64,000 bases of DNA. Source: JAAYJT01 sp037446395 (GTDB lineage Bacteria; Bacteroidota; Bacteroidia; Bacteroidales; JAAYJT01). The stretch lies in assembly GCA_037446395.1 (NCBI GenBank), contig JBBIIP010000011.1, positions 1 to 64,000 of the forward strand. The letters are read 5' to 3'. The notes under the pieces were generated by a model. That model was given only the letters and a program-made list of their open reading frames with translations, had not been told where the DNA came from and searched no databases. The number at the start of each line of letters is the position of its first letter. Position 1 is the stretch's first letter. This document shows positions 51,773 through 60,804 of the stretch, piece by piece. Position numbers and translations under genes: made by a program.

Positions 51773-52240
51773 CTACTCTTTTTCAATTCTTATCCCAAAT
51801 GAAACAACTCCAGGAGTATCATACTTGGGTATAACCTGTTCGATCGTGATGAGATAGTTGCCACTCTCGCTGAATTTATGCTTGATGCGCATGGGTATCT
51901 CCAGCTCAATGAAATTTCCTTTAACCTTCCCGGCAGGTTTTCCATCATCTTTAAAAATTGGAAAATTTTGCTCCCAGATTCTTTCTTCCCCTCCCGGGCT
52001 GGTCATGATCACATGAACAGGGATACTGCTATGCTCGAAATCAGATGAAACCTGGATGGCGGCACTAATTTTATATGTACTTTTTATATCGCGGACCAAG
52101 AAGTCGAAAGAGAGTATATTGAATCGATGCCATGTGTTTTTTTCAAACACGTAGTTCTTTTCTTGTTTATTATCAAGTTGGCAAGCATTGAGTGCAAACA
52201 TTGCAGCCAGAAACAATATGGTTCGAAAAGACTTAGGCAT
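51773..52240 (-). CDS. gldH: GldH-like gliding lipoprotein
   Basis: The 155-residue protein has a lipoprotein signal with the lipobox LNAC (C20). The mature part is an all-beta domain (WHRFNILSFDFLVRDIKSTY, VHVIMTSPGGEERIWEQNFP, GNYLITIEQVIPKYDTPGVV then SFGIRIEKE), which resembles GldH of the T9SS/gliding group in size, lipobox and final strands. It lacks the MR-containing segment that many GldH proteins have near that position, so the assignment is moderate. It has a good promoter in the region shared with the RNase H gene. Confidence 0.55.
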   Translation of the reverse strand: MPKSFRTILFLAAMFALNACQLDNKQEKNYVFEKNTWHRFNILSFDFLVRDIKSTYKISAAIQVSSDFEHSSIPVHVIMTSPGGEERIWEQNFPIFKDDGKPAGKVKGNFIELEIPMRIKHKFSESGNYLITIEQVIPKYDTPGVVSFGIRIEKE

Positions 52241-52260
52241 ATTTTATTCGATAATTTTGG

Positions 52261-52290
52261 CAAAAGTATTAAACCCGGATAATTCACCAA
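52261..52290 (-). promoter_or_regulatory. Promoter of the GldH-like gene
   Basis: On the reverse strand TTG (complement at 52288-52290), a 19-bp spacer and TACTTTTG (complement at 52261-52268), ending 20 bp before the start. Confidence 0.7.
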
Positions 52291-52360
52291 CAAAAAAATT
52301 GGAATAAGCGGCTCGGTAGTTTCAACAACACATGTTTTTTATTGGAATCGAATTATCCGG

Positions 52361-52368
52361 TAACTTTG
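52361..52368 (+). promoter_or_regulatory. -7 promoter element for the RNase H gene
   Basis: TAACTTTG, exact TAnnTTTG match, 16 bp before the ATG at 52385, which supports that start over the GTG at 52379. Confidence 0.55.
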
Positions 52369-52384
52369 CCGTTTTATCGTGTAT

Positions 52385-53017
52385 ATGGCGCAAAAGAAAA
52401 AATTTTACGTGGTTTGGCGGGGAGTAAATCCAGGCATTTATGACCGTTGGCCAGATTGCGAAATGCAGGTAAAAGGTTTTGAAGGAGCTATTTACGCTGG
52501 ATTTGCAACGAAAGAACAAGCAGTGCAGGCTTACCAAAGCGATCCGGCAAAGTATCTTAAAAAGAAGGAGGAAAGAGAGCCAAATGGTTTCATGGTCGCG
52601 GGATCTAATGGGCCAATAACACGAAGTATATCAGTTGATGCAGCGTGTAGCGGAAACCCGGGACAGATGGAGTATCGTGGAGTTTTTACCGATACCGGAA
52701 CATTGATTTTTAAAGCCGGGCCTTTTCGTCAAGCCACCAGCAATATCGGCGAATTTCTGGCAATTGTGCATGCATTGGCGTGGCTTAATAAACAAAAAAT
52801 TGAAATGCCTGTTTATTCCGATTCCGAAAATGCCATCCTGTGGGTTCGTAATAAAAAGGCCAATACAAAACTGGAGCGCAGAGATATAAACAGCGATGTC
52901 TTTGACCTGATTGACAGGGCTATAAATTGGCTGAAAAGCAATGATTCTCCTAATCAGATTTTAAAATGGAATACAGCCGCCTGGGGCGAAATTCCAGCCG
53001 ATTTTGGAAGAAAATAA
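52385..53017 (+). CDS. Ribonuclease H with N-terminal hybrid-binding domain
   Basis: The 210-residue protein removes RNA from RNA-DNA hybrids. The N-terminal viroplasmin-like hybrid-binding domain, residues 5-55, reads KFYVVWRGVNPGIYDRW and AIYAGFATKEQAVQAY. The catalytic domain from about 82 has the acidic residues in SVDAACSGNPG, NIGEFLAIVHAL and YSDSENAILWV, and ends WGEIPADFGRK with the last aspartate. The two-domain form is like eukaryotic RNase H1 and common in Bacteroidota. It is convergent with gltX (13 bp). Confidence 0.92.
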   Translation: MAQKKKFYVVWRGVNPGIYDRWPDCEMQVKGFEGAIYAGFATKEQAVQAYQSDPAKYLKKKEEREPNGFMVAGSNGPITRSISVDAACSGNPGQMEYRGVFTDTGTLIFKAGPFRQATSNIGEFLAIVHALAWLNKQKIEMPVYSDSENAILWVRNKKANTKLERRDINSDVFDLIDRAINWLKSNDSPNQILKWNTAAWGEIPADFGRK

Positions 53018-53030
53018 TATAAACACAACA

Positions 53031-54563
53031 TTAAACATTGATTTTCTCAAGGGCAATCTCAATACGCGCAATGGTTTCTTTGCGCCCCAGATGCTGCATG
53101 ATCTGAAATAAATCGGGGCCTTTTCCCGAGCCAACCAGAGCAATGCGCAATGGCAACATGATACTGCCTGTATTTACTCCTTTTTCGTTTAAGGACTCCT
53201 TTACCAGGGCTAAAATCCCATCAGCCGAAAAATCAGGCACATCAGAAAGTAGTTTTATGATCAAACGCAAATGATCTGGAGTTTCTGGTTTCCAACGTTT
53301 TTTGATGAGATCCAAATCAAAGGATTCGGGTCTAAAAAAGAAAAACCACAACTGATCCCAAAGCTCATGGGCGAAATTTGCCCGATCGGCCACCAGTGGA
53401 ATCAACGCCTCCAACTCAGATGCCTGAAGGGAAATTCCTTTTTGTTCAATCACCGTCCTTAGTTGTTCGGCCAGCTCTGAAAAGCTGCGTTTGCGCAAAT
53501 ATTGCTGATTGAACCAGCGGGCTTTTTCTACATCGAACTTTGCACCGGACTTACTGACGCGCTCAAGCGAAAAATACTGTATTAATTCATCTATCGAAAA
53601 ACACTCCTGCGAAGTCCCCGAATTCCACCCGAGCATTGCCAGGATGTTTATAAAAGCTTCCGGATAATAACCCGATTCGCGAAAACCCGATGAAATTTCG
53701 CCACTTAACGGATCTTTCCATTGAAGTGGAAAAACCGGAAACCCCAGCCTGTCGCCATCGCGCTTACTAAGTTTGCCATTTCCATCGGGTTTTAGCAGCA
53801 AAGGCAGGTGCGCAAAAACAGGCATAACGTCCTCAACACCCAAATAGCGATAAAGTAATACATGCAACGGGGCCGATGGCAGCCATTCTTCTCCTCGAAT
53901 CACATGCGTTATCTGCATCAAATAATCATCAACTACATTGGCTAAATGATAGGTTGGCATACCATCTGACTTGAACAACACTTTATCGTCGAGCAAATTA
54001 CTATCAACCGATACATGTCCGCGAATAAGGTCATTCATTTCAATGGTTTGATTTTCAGGAATTTTGATACGAACTACATATGGTGTGTTATTTGCCAACA
54101 ACTCTTTCACGGTGCCTGGGTCGAGTACCAATGAGTTTTTCATGGAGCCACGTGTAGAAACATCGTATTGAAATGGTTCTTCTTTAAGCGTTTCTGCTTT
54201 TTTCCGGCGCTCCTCGATTTCGTGAACAGTATCGAAGGCATAATATGCATGCCCGGAGGCGATTAATTTATCAGCATATTGTTTATAAATGGCTTTTCGC
54301 TCACTTTGGCGATAAGGGGCAAAAGGGCCTCCAATGTGAACGCCTTCATCGAAATGGATACCACACCAATTGAGTGCATCAATAATATATTGCTCTGCTC
54401 CCGGAACAAAGCGAGCCTGATCGGTGTCTTCGATCCGAAGTAAAAATACCCCCTGGTGCTTTCGGGCAAAAAGGTAATTATAAAGTGCTGTTCTCACGCC
54501 ACCGATGTGCAGCGGACCGGTGGGGCTTGGTGCAAAACGTACCCTGACTTTATCCATCTTCAT
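53031..54563 (-). CDS. gltX: Glutamate--tRNA ligase
   Basis: GltX charges tRNA-Glu. I place the start at the ATG with complement at 54561-54563 (MKMDKVRVRFAPSPTG); a second ATG two codons in is equally possible, and a longer frame reaching 54713 would cross the promoter. The protein has 510 residues, the normal length. HIGH reads HIGG at 19-22 after APSPTGPL, and KMSKS reads KLSKR near 262 in KPDGNGKLSKRDG. The zinc motif of the E. coli enzyme is absent. It is divergent from the cyclase gene. Confidence 0.96.
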   Translation of the reverse strand: MKMDKVRVRFAPSPTGPLHIGGVRTALYNYLFARKHQGVFLLRIEDTDQARFVPGAEQYIIDALNWCGIHFDEGVHIGGPFAPYRQSERKAIYKQYADKLIASGHAYYAFDTVHEIEERRKKAETLKEEPFQYDVSTRGSMKNSLVLDPGTVKELLANNTPYVVRIKIPENQTIEMNDLIRGHVSVDSNLLDDKVLFKSDGMPTYHLANVVDDYLMQITHVIRGEEWLPSAPLHVLLYRYLGVEDVMPVFAHLPLLLKPDGNGKLSKRDGDRLGFPVFPLQWKDPLSGEISSGFRESGYYPEAFINILAMLGWNSGTSQECFSIDELIQYFSLERVSKSGAKFDVEKARWFNQQYLRKRSFSELAEQLRTVIEQKGISLQASELEALIPLVADRANFAHELWDQLWFFFFRPESFDLDLIKKRWKPETPDHLRLIIKLLSDVPDFSADGILALVKESLNEKGVNTGSIMLPLRIALVGSGKGPDLFQIMQHLGRKETIARIEIALEKINV

Positions 54564-54586
54564 GAAAGGATCAATTAAGTAAGCTG

Positions 54587-54594
54587 CAAAGGTA
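54587..54594 (-). promoter_or_regulatory. -7 promoter element for gltX
   Basis: Reads TACCTTTG on the reverse strand, exact TAnnTTTG match, 23 bp before the chosen start. It rules out the longer reading frame. Confidence 0.6.
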
Positions 54595-54696
54595 AGAAGA
54601 AGTGTTGATGAAACTTTGATTACGCATAACAGATTCATATACAATGAGGTGGAGAGTGATTCAAGCATCTTGGTGCCCACATCGGAAGATCTTTTG

Positions 54697-54704
54697 TAAT
54701 TTTG
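54697..54704 (+). promoter_or_regulatory. -7 promoter element for the cyclase gene
   Basis: TAATTTTG, exact TAnnTTTG match, 39 bp before the ATG at 54744. Confidence 0.6.
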
Positions 54705-54743
54705 ATCTGCCAAACCTGGTTTTTAGAAGGGGAGGAGTTATAC

Positions 54744-56885
54744 ATGGCGGGTTCTAAAATTCCAAAATATCATCTTGTTCGCATTTATGCTGTTGCGATT
54801 GCGATTTATTTCATGCTGATTTTGCCGGTTATTCTTGTACTATCCCTGAAAATGGCTCCTGCTCTATTCGAAAGAAGAGGCGGGGCAAAAGCGATTTCAG
54901 AAATATCAACAATGGAGTCTTCTCAGACAGAAATAAAGCAGAACACCGAAGGCAGCAACACCGCTGAAAAAATTATACTGATCCAGGAAACCCTGCACCC
55001 AGCCCAAAACGATTCCTTGCAAAACACCATTGATTCAACTGATACAGCATTTTCAAAAAATGGAATCAACGGCAAGACAAAAGTTCCAGTAAGCGAAAAG
55101 AAGTCTGCTTTCGAAAGAACATTCTCTTTGTTTTTCCGAATGGTCATTCTCTTTACGGTTTTGGCCGGATTGATCATCAATGCCCCGCTCAAACGATATT
55201 TCTCCTACAAACGAAAACACAAGGCCATATCCATCAAACGAAGCAACTATTGCAAAAAACTGATCCTTTATACGCCCTACATTTATTCAAGTCTGCTATT
55301 CTTCAGCTTTCTGGTGATGCATGGATATATGATATATTTATTGGCTAGTCCAGGCAATTTCGATGACCAGATTAGCCGAAACCTTTTTCAACAATTCTTC
55401 TATATTTCTCTGGTTGCATCTCTTCTTTTAGTGTTATTTGTTTTTTTCTGGCAAAAACACCGCGTACACATTATTTATCTGGAGCATTTATTCGACGAAG
55501 AAGAGCTTTACAAACGCCGCAAAGTATTCTTTAACGGTAAAATCCAAAACCGATTAATGGTTTCGAGTGCAATGACTACCTTGCTACCTCTTGCAATTGT
55601 TTTGCTGTATCTTCTGCTTGGGATTACTCCTGTGAAAGAACTTGGCGAAATGACTCCTGAGCAGGCCGAAATTCTTGTTGGGCCATATAAATCACTTTTG
55701 AGCGGAATTAAGATAGATACATCAAAAGACTTCAATAGCATGTATTATGTGAATGCCATTGACAACATCCTCATGTTCACTGGTATTGCAATGGGCATTC
55801 TGGTAGCCCTTATTTATATCGTCTTTTTTGTCCGCTGGACTACTGCCAGCATACTCCGGCCAGTCGAGGAGCTGCTCCAAAACATGAGGCTCACCACGGG
55901 ATTTCAAATTAATAACTACACAATTGTGCGAGGAAGCGACGAAATTGGTGAGCTGGGAGAGGGCTATAACCTCATGACCCGTAGACTGATGAATTATATT
56001 GATACTATCTCGCGAATGAATGAAATATATTTGCGATTCGTGCCTCAAAAATTTTTACAAATACTTGGAAAAGAATCGTTTGCTGATTTCACTCTTGGTG
56101 ACCAGATTCAAAAGAAAATGACAATCCTGTTTTCCGATATCCGTTCCTTCACGGAGATGTCAGAAACAATGACTCCTAAGGAAAATTTTGACTTTATCAA
56201 TCATTATCTTGGTTTGATGGAACCAATATTTGCACGCCATAATGGCTTTATTGATAAATTTATTGGAGATTCAATCATGGCCTTGTTTGCTGAGTCGGTT
56301 GATGATGCCATTGATGCAGCGATTGAAATGCGGATCGAGTTAAGACAGTTCAACAAAGAGCTCAGGGCGCTGAACAAACATGAAATTGATATCGGTATTG
56401 GAATTCATACCGGAAACCTTATGCTTGGCATTATCGGCGGAAAAGGGCGCATGGATGGAACAGTTATAAGCGATGCAGTAAACCTGGCCTCGAGGCTCGA
56501 AGGACTTACAAAGCTCTATGGCGCCCCGATCATTCTCAGCGAAGACGCCTTACTGAATATTCACAATAAAGATAAATACTATTATCGCTTCCTCGATGAG
56601 GCATTTGTGAAAGGGAAACGAAAATCCGTTAAAGTCTTTGAAATATTGAATAGTTACGCAGATGAGGAACTGCAGGCCAAATTGAGTAACATGGCTGTTT
56701 TTCAGCAGGCGATTACGTTTTTTCAACAAAATAAATTCTTGGAGGCCCTTGGGCTTTTTGACGAAATAACAGCCTCCAACCCGACGGATGTGGTAGCCGG
56801 GCTCTATGCCAAACGATGCCGGCAACACATCGAAGAAAGGATGTCGCAAAACAAGTGCAACATTGACGAAAAACAACATCATTAG
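54744..56885 (+). CDS. Membrane class III adenylate/guanylate cyclase with HAMP and TPR-like tail
   Basis: The ATG at 54744 is preceded 7 bp upstream by GGAGGAG at 54730, an unusually strong ribosome site for this phylum. The 713-residue protein has a membrane segment at 13-35, a polar Ser/Thr/Glu-rich loop to about 125, then four to five further segments up to about 375, a HAMP-like region (RPVEELLQNMRLTTG, GSDEIGELGEGYNLM), and a class III cyclase domain at about 450-640. Metal-binding aspartates are near 464 (LFSDIRSFTEMSE) and 508 (FIDKFIGDSIMALF), and DAVNLASRLE is the transition-state helix. The Lys in DKF favours adenylate cyclase. The end, about 650-705, looks like a TPR pair (FLEALGLFDEITASNPTD). 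Its signal is unknown. Confidence 0.88.
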   Translation: MAGSKIPKYHLVRIYAVAIAIYFMLILPVILVLSLKMAPALFERRGGAKAISEISTMESSQTEIKQNTEGSNTAEKIILIQETLHPAQNDSLQNTIDSTDTAFSKNGINGKTKVPVSEKKSAFERTFSLFFRMVILFTVLAGLIINAPLKRYFSYKRKHKAISIKRSNYCKKLILYTPYIYSSLLFFSFLVMHGYMIYLLASPGNFDDQISRNLFQQFFYISLVASLLLVLFVFFWQKHRVHIIYLEHLFDEEELYKRRKVFFNGKIQNRLMVSSAMTTLLPLAIVLLYLLLGITPVKELGEMTPEQAEILVGPYKSLLSGIKIDTSKDFNSMYYVNAIDNILMFTGIAMGILVALIYIVFFVRWTTASILRPVEELLQNMRLTTGFQINNYTIVRGSDEIGELGEGYNLMTRRLMNYIDTISRMNEIYLRFVPQKFLQILGKESFADFTLGDQIQKKMTILFSDIRSFTEMSETMTPKENFDFINHYLGLMEPIFARHNGFIDKFIGDSIMALFAESVDDAIDAAIEMRIELRQFNKELRALNKHEIDIGIGIHTGNLMLGIIGGKGRMDGTVISDAVNLASRLEGLTKLYGAPIILSEDALLNIHNKDKYYYRFLDEAFVKGKRKSVKVFEILNSYADEELQAKLSNMAVFQQAITFFQQNKFLEALGLFDEITASNPTDVVAGLYAKRCRQHIEERMSQNKCNIDEKQHH

Positions 56886-56958
56886 CATGTTAACACGATA
56901 TATTAGCCAAATGAACTAATCTGACATTAGATACGTTATTGAAAAACAATGCCAACTC

Positions 56959-59900
56959 ATGGTAAATACAGGTTCATATAAGGCCCTAATTGAAAAGCTG
57001 AATGCTTTCATCCTTAAATACTATAAGCATAGAATCATACGCGGGCTGATCTATGCTATAGCTCTGCTTGTTGCAACTTTTGTCATGGTTTCACTGCTCG
57101 AATACATTGGACATTTCAATTCGACCATCCGCACCATCCTCTATTTCGGATATATCACCTCCACACTGGTCATAATTTACAGGTTCATTGTGGTTCCTTT
57201 GGCGCACCTATTCAAAATTGGCAAGGTGATTTCTTACGAGCAGGCAGCTGAAATCATCAGCCTACATTTTCCGGAAATAAAAGACAAACTTATTAATGCA
57301 CTACAGCTTGAAAAGCTGGGAAAGAACCCCGGTGTTGATATAGAGTACTTGAGGGCAGCCATAGAACAAAAATCGAAAAGCCTGCAACATATAAGTTTTG
57401 CTGAAGCAGTCAAAAGTTCTGAAAACAAAAGGAGAATTCCTCTTGCCATCATTCCCTTGAGCATACTGATCCTGTTGCTCTTTCTTGCACCATCGGTCAT
57501 CAGGGAGCCGGCAATACGAATCACAAACTATAATCTGCATTTTGAAAAGCCCATGCCATTTACATTCAGCGTGTTAAATGAGTCGCTGAGTGCCATGCAA
57601 GGAGAGGATTTTGAAATTTTTATTAAAGTTACCGGGAGCCAGTTGCCCGCTGAAGTATATGTTGAATCATCAAAATCCCGATACAAAGCCGTAAAAATTG
57701 ATCCCAATAATTATTCTTACCGCTTCCGCAACCTACAGCATCAAATAATTTTCACATTGAATGGAAGTGGATTTATAAGCCGGGAATATAAAGTGGAGGT
57801 CTATCCAAAACCGACAATTCTCAGCTTCAAAGCAGCATTAGACTATCCTGCCTACACTCGCAGAATGGACGAAACATTGAGCAACACTGGTGATTTTACG
57901 ATCCCAGACGGCACTCAAATCACATGGCAGTTCAGTGGTAAGGATTGCGAATCGCTTGCACTGATCACTTCAATCAAACCCAATCCGGAGCTGGAAACAA
58001 CAGGCAAAAATACCTTTGTCTTCAGGCACTACGCACGCGAGACCTTTAACTATATGGTTAAGCCGGTCAACCGTTTCACAACTCATGCTGATTCGATTAT
58101 ACATTTTGTGAATGTCATCCCCGATCGTTATCCCGAAATTCAGATTGAAACATATGAAGATCAGGAGAATAACCGCCAATTATTTTTTACAGGGATTATC
58201 CGCGATGATTACGGCTTTAACCGGCTGATTTTTCACTATATCAAGCGCAATAACCTAAGCGGCAACGATAGTAATGATAAGAAATCCACTGAAATAGATT
58301 TCGACAAATCTTTAAATAGCCAAACATTTTATTTCGGCTACGATTTCAGCCAGCTCCAGCTCGAGCCGGGCGACCGGGTTGAATATTATTTTGAAGTTTA
58401 TGACAACGACCAGGTAAACGGCAATAAGTCAAGCCGGACCAGCCTTGGACTGATCGAAATGCCACTGCGGGAACAAATTGAAGAACAGGCAACTACGAAA
58501 AGCGATGAACTGAATACAGAATTACTTTCTTTAGTAAAAGCACTGCGCAACCTCAGGCCCCAAATTAACAAATTGCAACGGACGATCATCGAAAAGGAAA
58601 GCATCGGTTGGGAAGAAAGCCAACGATTACAGGATCTGCTTGATAAGCAAAACAACATTCAGGAACGAATTGAAAAACTCAGCAAAGGCAATCAGGAGCT
58701 AAACCGCATGCAGTCGGATCTTAATAAATATGACGAATCAGTAATAAACAAGCAACAAGAGCTTCAAAAGCTTTTCAACGAAATCATGACTGATGAAGTA
58801 AAGAAGCTCTTTGAAGAGATTCAGAAGATGCTGAAAGAACTCGACATGGAAAAAATGCTTGAAACCATAAAGAAAATTGATGTTTCAAACGAAGACTTAC
58901 TTAAAAGCCTTGACCGCACCAAAGAGCTTTTTAAGCAACTTGAGATGGAAAAGAAAATCACCGATGCGGTTGATAAATTGAGAGACCTTGCGGAAAAGCA
59001 GAAAAAGCTCGCCGAAGAATCGAAGCAAAACAAAAACGAGAAGGAAGAAGCCCTCAGGAAGCAAGAGAAGGTGCTGGAAGAATTTAGCAAGGTTCAGAAA
59101 GACCTGGATGAGATAAAGGCGAAAAATGAAGATCTGGAGCAGAAATACAACATGATTGATACTAAGAAAAAGGAAACGCTGATTAACCAAAAGATAGACG
59201 CAGGGAAGCAACAGATTCAGAAGGGAAATAGTCCGGCAGCCGCCCCTCATCAAAAAGAAGCCGGCGAGAACATGGAAGACCTGGCCAATGAGTTGACAGA
59301 GATGATGATGCAAATGCAGAGCGAACAATTGGGCGAAGACATCCAAATGTTGCGGAAACTACTTGAGAACCTTCTCGAAATATCCTTCTCCCAAGAAACA
59401 CTCATTGACAAAACATTGAGAATTAACAGAATGGATCCTGCCTTTAATAAAATTCTTGACGAACAAAAGAGACTAAAAGATAACCTGAGAATTGTCGAAG
59501 ATTCATTAAATGCAATTGCAAAGCGTCAATTCAGTGTCGAAAAGTTTATTTTGAAAGAGATTGCTACCATCAACGACAACGTACAGCAATCACTCGATGC
59601 GCTTGAAGCGCGAGACCTGAATGGAGCCGCTACCAGGCAACAATTCATCATGACATCAGTGAACAACCTTGCACTCATGCTCAGCGAGGCAATGGATCAA
59701 ATGATGCAGCAATTGGCGCAATGCCAGGCAGGAGGCGGCAGTTGCTCAAAACCAGGAAAAGGAAAACCATCCTTAAGCAATATGCGCGATATGCAGCAAC
59801 AATTAAACCAACAACTGCAAAACATGAAGGAAGGTAAGCAAAATCAAGGGAAACAATCGCAAGCAGGACAATCAATGAGTGAGCAATTTGCACGCATGGC

Positions 59901-60297
59901 GGCGCAGCAGGAAGCCCTTCGCAGACAACTCCAAAACCATCTCGAAGAATTAAGAAACGAAACGGGGATGGGAGATTCCGGGCTGAGTGAAACCATCAGG
60001 GAAATGGAGCAAACGGAAAATGAACTTGTGAATAAAACCATAACCAACGAAACCCTGCTACGGCAACAACGAATCGAAACACGATTACTCGAATCGGAGA
60101 GAGCACAGATGGAAAGAGAAAAAGAAGAAAGAAGAGAATCGCGCGAGGCTCAAAGCTACCCAACACGCGCTCCTGATTCAATCCTGGAATTTTATAGAAA
60201 AAAAATGCAGGAAAGAGAAATGCTGCGCACCGTTCCGCCACAGCTAAATACATATTATCGCAACCTCGTGAATGAGTATTTCATAAAAATTCAATAG
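56959..60297 (+). CDS. DUF4175 large membrane coiled-coil protein
   Basis: The 1112-residue protein has three N-terminal membrane segments (about 25-45, 52-85, 155-178), a periplasmic region of Ig-like character (about 190-500), then from about 515 a long coiled coil rich in Glu, Lys and Gln (LTEMMMQMQSEQLGEDIQM, MQQQLNQQLQNMKEGK), a Gly/Gln/Ser linker and a charged end. It matches DUF4175 of Bacteroidota. The function is unknown; the order DUF4175-ybeY-mnmG seems conserved in this phylum, from memory. ybeY starts 5 bp after its stop, so they share a transcript. Confidence 0.88.
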   Translation: MVNTGSYKALIEKLNAFILKYYKHRIIRGLIYAIALLVATFVMVSLLEYIGHFNSTIRTILYFGYITSTLVIIYRFIVVPLAHLFKIGKVISYEQAAEIISLHFPEIKDKLINALQLEKLGKNPGVDIEYLRAAIEQKSKSLQHISFAEAVKSSENKRRIPLAIIPLSILILLLFLAPSVIREPAIRITNYNLHFEKPMPFTFSVLNESLSAMQGEDFEIFIKVTGSQLPAEVYVESSKSRYKAVKIDPNNYSYRFRNLQHQIIFTLNGSGFISREYKVEVYPKPTILSFKAALDYPAYTRRMDETLSNTGDFTIPDGTQITWQFSGKDCESLALITSIKPNPELETTGKNTFVFRHYARETFNYMVKPVNRFTTHADSIIHFVNVIPDRYPEIQIETYEDQENNRQLFFTGIIRDDYGFNRLIFHYIKRNNLSGNDSNDKKSTEIDFDKSLNSQTFYFGYDFSQLQLEPGDRVEYYFEVYDNDQVNGNKSSRTSLGLIEMPLREQIEEQATTKSDELNTELLSLVKALRNLRPQINKLQRTIIEKESIGWEESQRLQDLLDKQNNIQERIEKLSKGNQELNRMQSDLNKYDESVINKQQELQKLFNEIMTDEVKKLFEEIQKMLKELDMEKMLETIKKIDVSNEDLLKSLDRTKELFKQLEMEKKITDAVDKLRDLAEKQKKLAEESKQNKNEKEEALRKQEKVLEEFSKVQKDLDEIKAKNEDLEQKYNMIDTKKKETLINQKIDAGKQQIQKGNSPAAAPHQKEAGENMEDLANELTEMMMQMQSEQLGEDIQMLRKLLENLLEISFSQETLIDKTLRINRMDPAFNKILDEQKRLKDNLRIVEDSLNAIAKRQFSVEKFILKEIATINDNVQQSLDALEARDLNGAATRQQFIMTSVNNLALMLSEAMDQMMQQLAQCQAGGGSCSKPGKGKPSLSNMRDMQQQLNQQLQNMKEGKQNQGKQSQAGQSMSEQFARMAAQQEALRRQLQNHLEELRNETGMGDSGLSETIREMEQTENELVNKTITNETLLRQQRIETRLLESERAQMEREKEERRESREAQSYPTRAPDSILEFYRKKMQEREMLRTVPPQLNTYYRNLVNEYFIKIQ

Positions 60298-60302
60298 GAT
60301 AA

Positions 60303-60722
60303 ATGATTGCTTTTCAAAACATTGACGTGAGGTTCCGGCTGAAGAACCGAAGAAAAATTTCATCCTGGATAAAGGATACCATCGTTTCGGAAAATAAATC
60401 AATTGGAGATATCGCAATCGCATTTTGCAGTGATAAATATTTACTCGAAATGAATATTAAGTATCTTAAACACAACACATTAACCGACATTATTACGTTT
60501 GATTACTCTACAGAAAACAGAATTATTTCGGGTGATATAGCCATAAGTATTGATCGGGTAAAAGAAAATGCAAACACCTACAAATGCGAGTTCCTCAACG
60601 AACTGCACAGGATCATCATACATGGTGTGCTGCATTTGCTTGGATATGAAGACAAAACGCCTGATCAAAAAATGAAAATCCGAAGCAAAGAAAATTACTA
60701 TTTGACTCTATTAGATGTGTAA
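60303..60722 (+). CDS. ybeY: Endoribonuclease YbeY
   Basis: YbeY is a metal-dependent RNase acting in 16S rRNA 3'-end maturation and ribosome quality control. The 139-residue protein has the signature IIIHGVLHLLGYEDKTPD near residues 101-118. The usual HGxLHLxGYDH has its third metal histidine replaced: the residues after GY are E, D and K. The same GYxDKT form is, to my recollection, common in Bacteroidota. FDYSTENRIISGDIAIS also matches the family. It lies between DUF4175 and mnmG. Confidence 0.92.
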   Translation: MIAFQNIDVRFRLKNRRKISSWIKDTIVSENKSIGDIAIAFCSDKYLLEMNIKYLKHNTLTDIITFDYSTENRIISGDIAISIDRVKENANTYKCEFLNELHRIIIHGVLHLLGYEDKTPDQKMKIRSKENYYLTLLDV

Positions 60723-60770
60723 TTCACAGAATATCAAAGAGATAATCTGTTTCGAATAGCTAAGTTAGGT

Positions 60771-60778
60771 TACATTTG
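60771..60778 (+). promoter_or_regulatory. -7 promoter element for mnmG
   Basis: TACATTTG, exact TAnnTTTG match, 26 bp before the mnmG start. The first parS site begins 5 bp further on, at about the transcription start. Confidence 0.6.
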
Positions 60779-60783
60779 CAGTT

Positions 60784-60799
60784 CGTTTCACGTGAAACA
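60784..60799. promoter_or_regulatory. parS centromere site, 15 of 16 match
   Basis: CGTTTCACGTGAAACA contains the palindrome GTTTCACGTGAAAC and matches the ParB-binding parS consensus TGTTTCACGTGAAACA at 15 of 16 positions. It sits between the mnmG promoter and start codon. Confidence 0.92.
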
Positions 60800-60804
60800 A
60801 TTAT

